Positions 42,890 through 50,641 of a stretch of DNA of 64,000 nt are shown piece after piece. The position numbers and the translations under genes were made by a program. This DNA is from Propionivibrio sp. Lineage in GTDB: Bacteria; Pseudomonadota; Gammaproteobacteria; Burkholderiales; Rhodocyclaceae. The stretch lies in contig NZ_JAPUVO010000120.1 of assembly GCF_029255185.1 (NCBI RefSeq), positions 1-64,000 on the forward strand, given 5' to 3'. Each line of letters begins with the position of its first letter. The stretch's first letter is position 1. The notes beneath the pieces are model-generated. The model was not told the DNA's origin and ran no database searches. It saw only the letters and a program-made list of their open reading frames with translations.

Positions 42890-45259
42890 ATGACAAGCAA
42901 TTCTCAAATGGAAAATACCGGTACGGGTGATATGCCTAATCGTCTGGAGTTCCTCAAGACGCTCCAGATCGTCACCAACAAAATTCATGCGACCAATAAC
43001 ATCGACGAGATCATGCTCGAGATGTCGCAGGATATCTGCGATCTGTTCAATAGCGACCGGCTGACCATATACGCGCTGAGCGAAGACAAAAAGCATATCG
43101 TCTCCAAGGTCAAGACCGGGCTTAACTCGTTCAAGGACTTCAAGCTGCCGATCTCCGAGCAGAGTGTGGCCGGCTACGTGGCATCGACGCGCAAGGCGGC
43201 CAATATTAGCGATGTCTATGACGAAGTCGAGTTGCAAGGCTATAGCCCGAGCATGCAGTTTCTCAAGGAGGTCGACAAGCGCACCGGTTACCGCTCGAAA
43301 CAGATGCTGGTGGCGCCTATCCTGGACGCCAAAAGCAATAAGTTGATCGGGGTGGTGCAACTGATTAACAACCGCTCGGATACGCCCTTTCCGGCGCTAG
43401 CCGACGAGGGAGTGCAAAGCTTGGCGCAGACCCTGGCGGTGGCCTTCACCCAGCGCCAGAAGCCGCGTCAGGCGGTACGTTCGAAGTACGATGCGCTGGT
43501 TACCGAGTCCATCATCTCTGCCGACGAACTTGAACTCGCACAGCGTTCGGCGCGGCGCAAGGCCATTGATCTGGAGGAGGTTCTGGTCAGGGAATTTCAG
43601 GTTAAACCGGCGGCAATTGGCGACGCCTTGTCCCGTTTCTTCGACGTGCCCTACGAACCCTTCCGGGCGGAACGCATCAAGCCGATGGATTTGCTCAGAA
43701 ATCTCAAGCGTGATTATGTCGAAGCCAATCAGTGGTTGCCAATTGAGGAGAATCCGGAGGGGATCGTTGTTGTCGCGATGGATCCAGAGCGGATCAGGGG
43801 GTCGCGGATCGTCAATGCTGTTTTCCCGAAGAATAAGATCGTCTATCGCGTGACGACCAACGCCGAGTTTCAGAAGGCTGTTGATCAGTTCTACGGCGCC
43901 CTGGCCGACATGGGCTCGGTCGGCGATATGCTGTCCAGTCTTGACGATGGTGAATCCGGCGAATTCATCACGGGCGGTTCTGACGAATTGACTGCAGCAG
44001 CCGACAACGAGTTGGTCCGCCTGGTCAATAAGATCATCGTCGAGGCCTACCAGCAAGGCGCTTCGGATATTCACATCGAGCCGCGCCCGGGCAAGGAAAA
44101 GACCCTGGTCCGTTTCCGCAAGGACGGTTCGCTCGGGACCTACATCGAAGTCCCGCCCTCCTATCGCAGTGCGCTGATAGCGCGCATCAAGATCATGTGC
44201 GATCTCGATATTTCCGAAAAGCGACGGCCGCAGGACGGCAAGATCATGTTCAAGAAATTTGGTCCGCTTGACATCGAGCTGCGCGTGGCGACGATCCCCA
44301 CGGCGGGGGGGATGGAAGATGTGGTGATGCGCATCCTGTCGGCCGGTGAGCCGATTCCACTTAACAGCCTGGGGGTCAGTCCGGGCAATCTTGACCGCTT
44401 GAAAGCGGTGATCAGCAAGCCCTACGGCCTGTTCTTTGTGTGCGGACCGACCGGGTCGGGCAAGACGACAACGCTGCATTCGATCATGAGTTACATCAAC
44501 AAGCCGGAAACCAAGATCTGGACGGCTGAGGATCCGGTTGAAATCACCCAGAAGGGCTTGCGTCAGGTCCAGATCAACAAGAAAGCCGGCCTTGATTTCG
44601 CAACGGTGATGCGCGCCTTTCTGCGCGCCGATCCGGATGTAATCATGGTCGGCGAAATGCGCGACAAGGAAACCGTCTCCATCGGGATTGAGGCTTCGCT
44701 CACCGGTCATCTGGTGTTCGCTACATTGCACACCAACAGTGCGCCGGAGTCGATCAATCGCCTGCTCGACATGGGCATGGACCCCTTCAATTTCTCCGAT
44801 GCCTTGCTCGGCATTCTCGCACAGCGTCTGGCCAAACGTTTGTGCAAGTCGTGCAAGGAGGCGTATCAGGCTGAGCCAGAAGAGATTCTGTGCCTGCTCG
44901 CGGAATACTGCGAAGATCTTGGCCATACCGATCTTTGGAAAAAAGATGCCAAAGCCGCCAGCGCTGCCGTGCATCAGGAGTGGCAAAAGCAGTACGCCAG
45001 AGACGGAAAATTCACCCTCTATCGCAGCAAGGGATGTGATGCCTGTGGCGGCAGCGGGTACAAGGGGAGGGTCGGTTTGCACGAGTTGCTGGTCGGGACC
45101 GACCAGCTAAAAAAACAGATCCAGGAACACGCGCGCGTTGCCGAACTGTTTGCCACGGGGCTTAACGAAGGTATGCGCACGCTGAAGATGGACGGGGTCG
45201 AAAAAGTCATGGCGGGGATCACCGACATCAAGCAGGTGCGTTCGGTCTGCATCAAGTAG
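42890..45259 (+). CDS. GspE/PilB-type ATPase with N-terminal GAF domain
   Basis: Secretion/pilus-type ATPase of 789 residues. Residues about 15-185 form a GAF domain (LEFLKTLQIVTNKIHATNNI, SEQSVAGYVASTRKAANI). A MshEN/T2SSE N-domain covers about 200-330. The motor domain has Walker A GPTGSGKTTTLHS (about residue 518), an Asp box, Walker B in DPDVIMVGEMRDKET and the His box GHLVFATLHTN. A zinc motif CKSCKE...CDACGGSGYKGR follows. GAF fusion is rare in this family. No pilin, secretin or platform protein is encoded nearby, so it may drive a distant machine or act as a regulated motor by itself. Confidence 0.9.
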   Translation: MTSNSQMENTGTGDMPNRLEFLKTLQIVTNKIHATNNIDEIMLEMSQDICDLFNSDRLTIYALSEDKKHIVSKVKTGLNSFKDFKLPISEQSVAGYVASTRKAANISDVYDEVELQGYSPSMQFLKEVDKRTGYRSKQMLVAPILDAKSNKLIGVVQLINNRSDTPFPALADEGVQSLAQTLAVAFTQRQKPRQAVRSKYDALVTESIISADELELAQRSARRKAIDLEEVLVREFQVKPAAIGDALSRFFDVPYEPFRAERIKPMDLLRNLKRDYVEANQWLPIEENPEGIVVVAMDPERIRGSRIVNAVFPKNKIVYRVTTNAEFQKAVDQFYGALADMGSVGDMLSSLDDGESGEFITGGSDELTAAADNELVRLVNKIIVEAYQQGASDIHIEPRPGKEKTLVRFRKDGSLGTYIEVPPSYRSALIARIKIMCDLDISEKRRPQDGKIMFKKFGPLDIELRVATIPTAGGMEDVVMRILSAGEPIPLNSLGVSPGNLDRLKAVISKPYGLFFVCGPTGSGKTTTLHSIMSYINKPETKIWTAEDPVEITQKGLRQVQINKKAGLDFATVMRAFLRADPDVIMVGEMRDKETVSIGIEASLTGHLVFATLHTNSAPESINRLLDMGMDPFNFSDALLGILAQRLAKRLCKSCKEAYQAEPEEILCLLAEYCEDLGHTDLWKKDAKAASAAVHQEWQKQYARDGKFTLYRSKGCDACGGSGYKGRVGLHELLVGTDQLKKQIQEHARVAELFATGLNEGMRTLKMDGVEKVMAGITDIKQVRSVCIK

Positions 45260-45269
45260 GAGCGGTAAT

Positions 45270-46865
45270 GTGGATACGATGACCGATCTGTTCGAGCGCT
45301 TCGAGCAACTCAACGAAATTGGCGCATCCCTTTCGAGCGAGCGGAATATCGATCGCCTGCTGGAAAACATCCTGCTGGCGGTGAAAGGAATAACCCATGC
45401 CGACGGGGGAACGCTCTACCGCGTCAGCGAAGACCGACAATCCCTGCGTTTCGAAATCGTGCGTACCGACTCGCTGAAGATCGCCTACGGTGGGACCAGT
45501 GGCGAACCGATTTCAGCCAAATTCAAGGATCTGCCGCTGTATCGCGAGAATGGCGAGCCGAACAATTCCCTGATCGCCGCGTATTCGGCAATTCATGTAC
45601 GGACGGTGAATATTGCCGATGCCTACGCGGCAGAGGGGTTTGATTTTTCGGGAACGAAAAAATTTGACCAGGTAACGGGCTACCGCTCGCAGTCCTTCCT
45701 CACCGTTCCCTTGAAGAATCACGAAAACGAGATCATCGGTGTGCTGCAACTGATCAACGCCATTGACCCGGCAAGCGGCGCCGTCTGCGAGTTTTCGAAT
45801 GCGGACCAGCGACTCGCCGAATCGCTGGCATCGCAGGCCGCCGTCGCCCTGACCAACAGACTCCTGGTCATTCAACTGGAGGCATTGTTTGAAGCGTTCA
45901 TCACCCTGATCAATCTGGCCATTGACGAAAAATCGCCCTATACCGGTGGTCACTGCCAGCGTGTGCCGACATTGACGATGATGCTGGCCGAAGCGGCGGA
46001 TGCGGCCAGTGAAGGGCCACTGGCCAGCTTCCAGATGAGCGACAAGGACCGCTATGAACTGAAGATCGCTGGTCTGCTGCACGACTGCGGCAAGGTCACG
46101 ACGCCGGTGCATGTGGTCGACAAGGCGACCAAGCTGCAAACCATCTTCGACCGCATCCAGATGGTCGATACCCGCTTCGAAGTCATCCGGCGTGATGCCG
46201 AACTGGCCATGCTGCGCGCTGTGCTGGCGGGTGCCGATCAGGTCACTGCCGAACAGGCGTTGCGCCAGCAACTGCGCGCCATTGACGAAGACCGCGCATT
46301 CCTGCGTCATGCCAATGTCGGCAGCGAACGCATGCAACCCGAAGATCAGGATCGGGTGCGCCGCATCTCGCAGAATTACCGCTGGCTCAATAGCGAGGGG
46401 ATCGAAGCCGATTTTCTGACCGACAACGAGGTCGAGAACCTCACCATTCGCGCCGGGACGCTGACCCAGGCCGAACGTGAAACGATCAACTACCACATCG
46501 TTGCAACGATCAAGATGCTCGAATCCCTGCCCTGGCCCAAGCACTTGAAGCGTGTTCCCGAATACGCCGGAGGGCACCACGAGCGCATGGACGGCAAGGG
46601 TTATCCGAAAGGGCTCAAGCGCGACGAGATGTCGATTCAGGCCAGAATCATGGGCATCGCCGACATCTTCGAAGCGCTGACCGCGCGCGACCGGCCCTAC
46701 AAGCCTGGAATGAAACTCACCCAGGCCCTGGCAATCCTCGGCAAGTTTTGCCACAACGGTCACATCGACCCTGATCTTTTTGAGGTTTTCATCAAGCAGA
46801 AGGTTTATCTCAAGTATGCCAAGCTCTACCTCGAACCCTCGCAGATCGACGAGCCGGGTGCCTAG
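45270..46865 (+). CDS. GAF-HD-GYP protein (probable c-di-GMP phosphodiesterase)
   Basis: A 531-residue soluble protein. Residues about 10-190 form a GAF domain (FEQLNEIGASLSSERNIDRL) similar in style to the GAF of the upstream ATPase. Residues about 210-510 are an HD-GYP domain: HD in LLHDCGKVTTPVHVVDKATK, then the signature HHERMDGKGYPKGL with downstream DIFEALTARDRPYKPG. It has an unusually long insert between the HD and GYP parts (about 290-420). The motifs are intact, so hydrolysis of c-di-GMP is likely. GTG start at 45270 is favoured by the AGGAG box. Last gene of the operon. Confidence 0.9.
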   Translation: MDTMTDLFERFEQLNEIGASLSSERNIDRLLENILLAVKGITHADGGTLYRVSEDRQSLRFEIVRTDSLKIAYGGTSGEPISAKFKDLPLYRENGEPNNSLIAAYSAIHVRTVNIADAYAAEGFDFSGTKKFDQVTGYRSQSFLTVPLKNHENEIIGVLQLINAIDPASGAVCEFSNADQRLAESLASQAAVALTNRLLVIQLEALFEAFITLINLAIDEKSPYTGGHCQRVPTLTMMLAEAADAASEGPLASFQMSDKDRYELKIAGLLHDCGKVTTPVHVVDKATKLQTIFDRIQMVDTRFEVIRRDAELAMLRAVLAGADQVTAEQALRQQLRAIDEDRAFLRHANVGSERMQPEDQDRVRRISQNYRWLNSEGIEADFLTDNEVENLTIRAGTLTQAERETINYHIVATIKMLESLPWPKHLKRVPEYAGGHHERMDGKGYPKGLKRDEMSIQARIMGIADIFEALTARDRPYKPGMKLTQALAILGKFCHNGHIDPDLFEVFIKQKVYLKYAKLYLEPSQIDEPGA

Positions 46866-46869
46866 CAGC

Positions 46870-47117
46870 CTGTCGGGCTTGCTGCTGACGCCGTTGCGGT
46901 GGTTGCCGGCGCCTTCGGGTTTATCGGCGCCAGGCGCGTAACCCAGGTGATGGCTGAGTTCGGCGCCCAGCGCGCGCTCAATCAGCGCCTTCTTGAAAAC
47001 CATCGAGGCGGCATTCACCGCCTCGGCAGTCATCGGGCCGTCAGCGAACTGGTCAATGAGTTCTTTCGGGATGGTCGGCAGCGCCGCCGGTTTCTTCGTG
47101 CTCGTCTTGCTTGGCAT
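46870..47117 (-). pseudogene. IS256-family transposase, N-terminal fragment
   Basis: About 80 codons from the start of a Mutator/IS256 transposase: a lysine-rich start, ELIDQFADGPMTAEAVNAAS, and ALIERALGAELSHHLGY followed by GAGNHRNG, which is diagnostic for the family. AAGGAG precedes the ATG. The frame stays open beyond this into the antisense of the HD-GYP gene, giving a long but meaningless open frame. No DDE residues remain. Confidence 0.75.
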
Positions 47118-47172
47118 ACATGCTCCTTTGCAACATGTTATGCCTCAAACATAAAATTTCTGACAGGTTCGC
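46870..47172 (-). mobile_element. IS256-family element remnant
   Basis: An internally deleted insertion sequence directly after the HD-GYP stop. It keeps the transposase start (minus strand, 47117) and the upstream non-coding end, which reads inward CCTGTCAGAAATTTTATG near 47172. A possible opposite end, CCTGTCGGGCTT, begins at 46870, so the remnant may be only about 300 bp. Nearly all of the transposase, including its catalytic core, is gone. Confidence 0.6.
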
Positions 47173-47431
47173 AAAACGGGCTATCACGACGCCGCTTCCT
47201 CATGCTACCGGGGCGTACGGACAACTCCCCGGACGGGACTTAAACCCGCTAGACTTACTGCTGTTACTACGAACGGCCAGTCTCTAATTTGACTGAAATA
47301 TTTCTCTGCCCTACCACCAACCTCCCCGCAACCCGAGAAAGCTAGAAATCCGCAAGACACCTCCACGACCTTAGCGTTTCGTTTCACCTCTCCGCAGGAT
47401 CTCCTGCATTTACCTCAACAAAGGGAACACA
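47118..47431. other. Non-coding stretch with a hairpin-rich element
   Basis: This 314-bp region holds the IS256 outer end (to about 47172), then an element around 47185-47260 with CCGGGG...CCCCGG pairing (stem near 47211-47235) and a run CGGACGGGACTTAAACCCG. On the minus strand a T-arm-like piece (GCGGGTTTAAGTCCCG) is seen but no tRNA. The remaining 170 bp upstream of the OmpA-like gene probably contain its promoter. No gene is evident. Confidence 0.35.
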
Positions 47432-48055
47432 ATGAACATAATTCGCACCCTCAGCCTTCTCACCCTGGCCCTTTGCACCGCTCCGGCGTTCGCCACCGAT
47501 ACCGCCTTTGGCGGTGTCGGTGGCGCCGGATGGTACGCGGGGGCTGGCCTAGGCTACAGCACCGTGAAGGAAGATGCCATGGGCAACGGTTACACCATTA
47601 ACCGGGATACCCACGATACGGGCTACAAACTCTTTGGCGGCTATCGCTTTAACTCGAATTTCGGCATTGAAGGCAGCTACGTCGATTTCGGAAAAGAGAA
47701 GTTCAACTGGACATATAGTCCCGTTGAAAGCGGCTCTGGAACCGTATCCGCCAGTACCTTTGCCTTGGCGGCGACTGGACGGCTCCCGCTTGGCAATTCT
47801 TTCGCTCTGCTTGGCAAGCTGGGTGCCGCCAACACCCAGGTCAAATACCGCGAAAGCTGGTCGCAGCCCGGTTATAGCGAAAACATCAGTAACAATTACT
47901 CGTCGACTGCCCCGGTCGTCGGGCTGGGCGCCGGGTATGCTTTTGGCAAAAATATCGGTCTGCGGGCCGAATACGAGTCCTATGGCAAGTCAAAAATGGG
48001 AGACGCCAAGGTGAAGACCGATCTCTTGTCGATCAGCCTTGGGTATCACTTCTAG
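47432..48055 (+). CDS. OmpA-like outer membrane beta-barrel protein
   Basis: A 207-residue outer membrane protein. A signal peptide ends near APAFAT. The mature part has alternating amphipathic strands typical of an eight-stranded barrel (GWYAGAGLGYSTVKED, KLFGGYRFNSNFGIEGSYVD, NIGLRAEYESYGKSK) and ends in LLSISLGYHF, with the C-terminal phenylalanine used by the Bam machinery. There is no peptidoglycan-binding OmpA domain. Its function is unknown. It is isolated, with the IS remnant upstream and repeats downstream. Confidence 0.85.
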   Translation: MNIIRTLSLLTLALCTAPAFATDTAFGGVGGAGWYAGAGLGYSTVKEDAMGNGYTINRDTHDTGYKLFGGYRFNSNFGIEGSYVDFGKEKFNWTYSPVESGSGTVSASTFALAATGRLPLGNSFALLGKLGAANTQVKYRESWSQPGYSENISNNYSSTAPVVGLGAGYAFGKNIGLRAEYESYGKSKMGDAKVKTDLLSISLGYHF

Positions 48056-48134
48056 CACACCAACGCATTGCAATCGCGAGAGACGAAAACCTTAAGATAT
48101 GGAACTGATTCAGGCCGCTTCAGGCTGAGCCGCT

Positions 48135-48238
48135 AAGGGATTTGAAATTAACCACAACGAAGAACATTAAGCGAATAATCTCTTGGGTTCTGTCCTCTTG
48201 GTTCTCGTTGTGCCCGTTGTGTTCGGTGTGGTTAAACC
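48135..48238 (+). repeat. Direct repeat, copy 1, upstream of the toxin-antitoxin pair
   Basis: A ~104-bp segment that recurs downstream at 48908-49020 with about 90% identity. It includes ACCACAACGAAG, ATTAAGCGAATAATC, TTGGGTTCTGTCCTCTTGG and a GT-rich TTGTGCCCGTTGTGTTCG tail, ending GTGGTTAAACC. The antitoxin RBS (AAAGGAGG) follows directly. The repeat lacks the extra TTGTGTTCG unit found in copy 2. Confidence 0.8.
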
Positions 48239-48260
48239 ACTTAAAGGAGGAAAAATCATC

Positions 48261-48506
48261 ATGACGACCGTGCAAATTACCTTGCCCGATCAGCTAGCAC
48301 AGGAAGCGCAACGTGCTGGGTTGCTCGGCTCGGACACCATTGAGCGCATTTTGCGCGCACAACTGAAGGCGCAACATGTCGATGAGTTATTCCAGGCAAT
48401 GGATCAGATGGCTGCGGTAGATTTGCCTGGTGCCATGTCACCCGAAGATGTGGCTGAGGAAATCCGCGTCATGCGCGCCGATAGACGCGCCAGGAATACG
48501 AACTGA
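48261..48506 (+). CDS. Ribbon-helix-helix type antitoxin
   Basis: An 81-residue protein whose N-terminus TTVQITLPDQLAQEAQRAG looks like a ribbon-helix-helix strand-helix unit, followed by an acidic C-terminal arm (AMSPEDVAEEIRVMRADRRA). It overlaps the PIN gene by one base (TGATG), the standard antitoxin-toxin order. Start at 48261 has a perfect AAAGGAGG box; an in-frame upstream extension runs into the direct repeat and is rejected. It probably binds the PIN toxin and represses its own promoter. Confidence 0.72.
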   Translation: MTTVQITLPDQLAQEAQRAGLLGSDTIERILRAQLKAQHVDELFQAMDQMAAVDLPGAMSPEDVAEEIRVMRADRRARNTN

Positions 48507-48943
48507 TGCGCGTAGTGTTAGATACGAATGTGGTGGCTTCGGCCATGTTGTGGGGCGGCACACCACGCTTGCTGTTGCAGGCAGCGCGTGAGCAGCGTGT
48601 CATGCTGTTTACGAGTACGGCGCTACTGGCAGAGTTAACCGATATTCTGGGTCGCACGAAGTTTGAGAAGAAGATTGCTGCGTCCAGGCTGACGGTCGAT
48701 CAATTGGTGGATCGTTATGCGAATTTGATAACGCTGGTACGACCCACTTTAGTATCGGGCATCGCCCCCGACCCAGATGATGATGTGGTAATCGGCACTG
48801 CGCTGGCCGCGCAAGCCAAGTGGATCGTGACAGGGGATAAACCTTTGCTCTCCGTCGCTATATATCAAGGAGTGCATATCGTTCGGGTGAGTGAGGCGGT
48901 GCAGCTTAAAGGGTTTGAAATCAACCACAACGAAGGGCATTAA
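48506..48943 (+). CDS. PIN domain toxin
   Basis: A 145-residue PIN-domain ribonuclease of the putative TA toxin type. The acidic site is visible: LDTNVVASAMLWGG at the start, the middle ALLAELTDILGR, and DPDDDVVIGTALAAQAKWIV with the conserved aspartates and GDKPLL. It should cleave RNA when free of the antitoxin. The last dozen codons (GFEINHNEGH) lie within the downstream direct repeat, so the C-terminus has been set by repeat insertion or exchange. Confidence 0.85.
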   Translation: MRVVLDTNVVASAMLWGGTPRLLLQAAREQRVMLFTSTALLAELTDILGRTKFEKKIAASRLTVDQLVDRYANLITLVRPTLVSGIAPDPDDDVVIGTALAAQAKWIVTGDKPLLSVAIYQGVHIVRVSEAVQLKGFEINHNEGH

Positions 48944-49020
48944 GCGAATAATCCCTTGGGTTCTGTCCTCTTGGTTCTCGTGGTGCCCGTTGTGTTCGTT
49001 GTGTTCGTTGTGGTTAAACC
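48908..49020 (+). repeat. Direct repeat, copy 2, overlapping the toxin 3' end
   Basis: Second copy of the repeat at 48135-48238, with an added TTGTGTTCG unit. It contains a perfect 12-bp inverted repeat, AACCACAACGAA (48923-48934) and TTCGTTGTGGTT (49004-49015), so the unit can fold as a large hairpin. It supplies the toxin stop codon and runs into the remains of a transporter gene. Confidence 0.8.
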
Positions 49021-49037
49021 TCTCTACCCGTTTAAAA

Positions 49038-49222
49038 GTGCTGGTGCCGCAGGACCGCTTCTCGATTGGCGGCCGCTACACCGTTCGCGGTTTCGACGGC
49101 GAAAGCGTCCTGATGGCCGACGCGGCTGGCTGATTCGCAACGACCTCGGGCTGCTGTACCAACCCCAGGGCTTCAAGACAGCCAAGGTCGCCGCCGGCTT
49201 CAATTTGACGCACAGCTTCTGA
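49038..49222 (+). pseudogene. ShlB/FhaC-type two-partner secretion transporter, 3' remnant
   Basis: The plus strand encodes VPQDRFSIGGRYTVRGFDGE, the conserved motif of outer-membrane TpsB transporters. A one-base deletion near 49123 ends this frame; the next frame continues GWLIRNDLGLL and then YQPQGFKTAKVAAGFNLTHS, the normal C-terminal strand ending in SF. The strands between RNDLG and QPQGF are missing, so there is an internal deletion as well. Only the tail of a ~550-residue protein is left and no TpsA partner is seen. Confidence 0.75.
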
Positions 49223-49484
49223 GACAGGAAAAAAGGGCTGCGCATCATTAATCTCAATAGTTTCGCCATAACGCCGGCAACGGCACATTTCAAACACGCG
49301 AAGCACTCCGGCGCGCCGATTAAAATCTGAGCTTCCCCGCAAAGACACAAAGGTGACCGAAGGGAATGCAGAGTCGCAAAGTTTTCGCGAAGAAGTTCAA
49401 AGAAATGTTTTCCTCTGCGACGCTGCGATGAGAAATTCCTGCTCACAAAATGTAAAGACTTGACCGACAAGAGACGTAACGACC
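49223..49484. other. Non-coding stretch with degenerate GCAAAG/CTGCG repeats
   Basis: About 260 bp with no gene. It contains GCAAAGACACAAAGG near 49339, GCAGAGTCGCAAAG near 49368 and CTCTGCGACGCTGCG near 49414, which look like eroded copies of the short inverted-repeat type that borders small cassettes elsewhere in the window (56225-56694). It may be the scar of a lost cassette. Confidence 0.4.
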
Positions 49485-50420
49485 TTACTTGTTTCGTCCC
49501 TGCCCATGCCCTTCGCCTTGGTCGTGATCCTTTTCTTGGTCTTGCCCTTGACCTCGCCCTGGATCATGGGGTGCTCCGTGTTGCTCTTGCTTTGGTGCCG
49601 GCTGTTCATGCTGAACCGGCGCTTGCCGGGGCTGCTGCTGTTCTCGGGCGGCCGGAGTTCGTTGTTGCTCGCGGGCCGGGGCTGATCTCTGAGCCTCTTC
49701 GCCTCTTTGTTGCGGCGGTTGCGAACGCGGAGCGGCTGGAGCGCTCGGCGGGTGTGACGGCGGCGCGGCGCGCTGACCATCCTGCTGAGACTGCTGATTT
49801 CTTTCCGGCGGTGCTTCCCGACTCTGTCGCGACGACGCGGGCGCTCTTTGCACGGTCGGCGCCTGGTCATGCTGCCGCACCATGGCATCACGCGGCTGGT
49901 AGCGGTAATTCTGTTGGTGAATATCATGCTGCTGCTCGGCCTGGGGATAGCGCTCACCCGAATATTTTCTCTGGTAAACCGGCAGCGGTGCTGGTGCTGG
50001 AGCAGAACGGCGATTCCATTGGTCCCAGCCCCGCCGATGCTGCACCCAATCATTACCCCAGTGATCACCCCAGTGTGGCGGTGCTTCTCGTCGCCATCCG
50101 TAGAAATAGGTTGGGGGATTCCGGTAGTAGCGCACCGGGATGCGCAGGACAAACAGGGGAACCATCTCCGGGTCTACAAATCTCCACGGCCCGTTGTACC
50201 AGGAACTCGCATACCAGTTGTCATTTTGATAAACCCAGTACATGCCATCGTAAAAGAAAAAATTTGAATTTTGTCGCGGTGCATAATAAACAGGATAGCC
50301 GGGAACCCGCACGAGCTCGGGGTACGAGGACATATTGATACCGATATTAACGCTGACCTGTGCCAAGGTCGGCGTCGCCGCGAAGAACAACATCCACAAC
50401 ACAATGAAGATATGGCGCAT
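49485..50420 (-). CDS. Exported Q/P-rich low-complexity protein
   Basis: A 311-residue exported protein of unknown role. The signal peptide is IFIVLWMLFFAATPTLAQ. Residues about 20-140 are Tyr/Trp/Arg-rich (NFFFYDGMYWVYQNDNWYAS, YGWRREAPPHWGDHW), reminiscent of YXWXXR-type envelope proteins. Residues 140-311 are disordered, dominated by Gln, Pro, Arg and His, and end in GQGQDQEKDHDQGEGHGQGR. A signal peptide and coherent start favour a real gene. The palindrome at 50535 lies 115 bp upstream. Confidence 0.65.
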   Translation of the reverse strand: MRHIFIVLWMLFFAATPTLAQVSVNIGINMSSYPELVRVPGYPVYYAPRQNSNFFFYDGMYWVYQNDNWYASSWYNGPWRFVDPEMVPLFVLRIPVRYYRNPPTYFYGWRREAPPHWGDHWGNDWVQHRRGWDQWNRRSAPAPAPLPVYQRKYSGERYPQAEQQHDIHQQNYRYQPRDAMVRQHDQAPTVQRAPASSRQSREAPPERNQQSQQDGQRAAPPSHPPSAPAAPRSQPPQQRGEEAQRSAPAREQQRTPAAREQQQPRQAPVQHEQPAPKQEQHGAPHDPGRGQGQDQEKDHDQGEGHGQGRNK

Positions 50421-50534
50421 TTTCCCTTCCCCGCATCTATGACTGGATTTCGGGGCGGCCCACTGGAAAGTGACGCTACCCCAAGCCCACGAGTCATCGC
50501 TGCTATCGAGCTATCCGATTTGGCAGAAAACGTT

Positions 50535-50552
50535 CTGTGCGCCATCGCACAG
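50535..50552. promoter_or_regulatory. Perfect palindrome CTGTGCG-N4-CGCACAG, copy 2
   Basis: Both arms are identical to those at 29832-29849; only the 4-base centre differs (CCAT instead of CGAA). It lies in the 220-bp gap upstream of the Q/P-rich exported protein gene, 115 bp before its ATG on the minus strand. Likely the same regulator site as copy 1. Confidence 0.55.
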
Positions 50553-50641
50553 AGGAAATTATTCCGGCAGTCCGTGCGGTAGCACGATTCGCCAAGCAGT
50601 CCTTCGTGGTGATGTCTGGCGTACGACCGCTGACTCACTCA

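Noticed and set aside
43397..45082. A 561-codon open frame antisense to the GspE-type ATPase
   Set aside because: The plus strand encodes an ATPase with Walker motifs; the antisense product has no recognisable domain. High GC makes such long antisense frames common.
45513..47117. A 534-codon open frame on the minus strand
   Set aside because: Only its first ~80 codons are a transposase start; the rest is the antisense of the HD-GYP gene, whose domains are clear on the plus strand.
47205..47240. T-arm-like sequence suggesting a tRNA (minus strand)
   Set aside because: Only a T-arm-like piece is present; acceptor, D-arm, anticodon arm and CCA end do not form.
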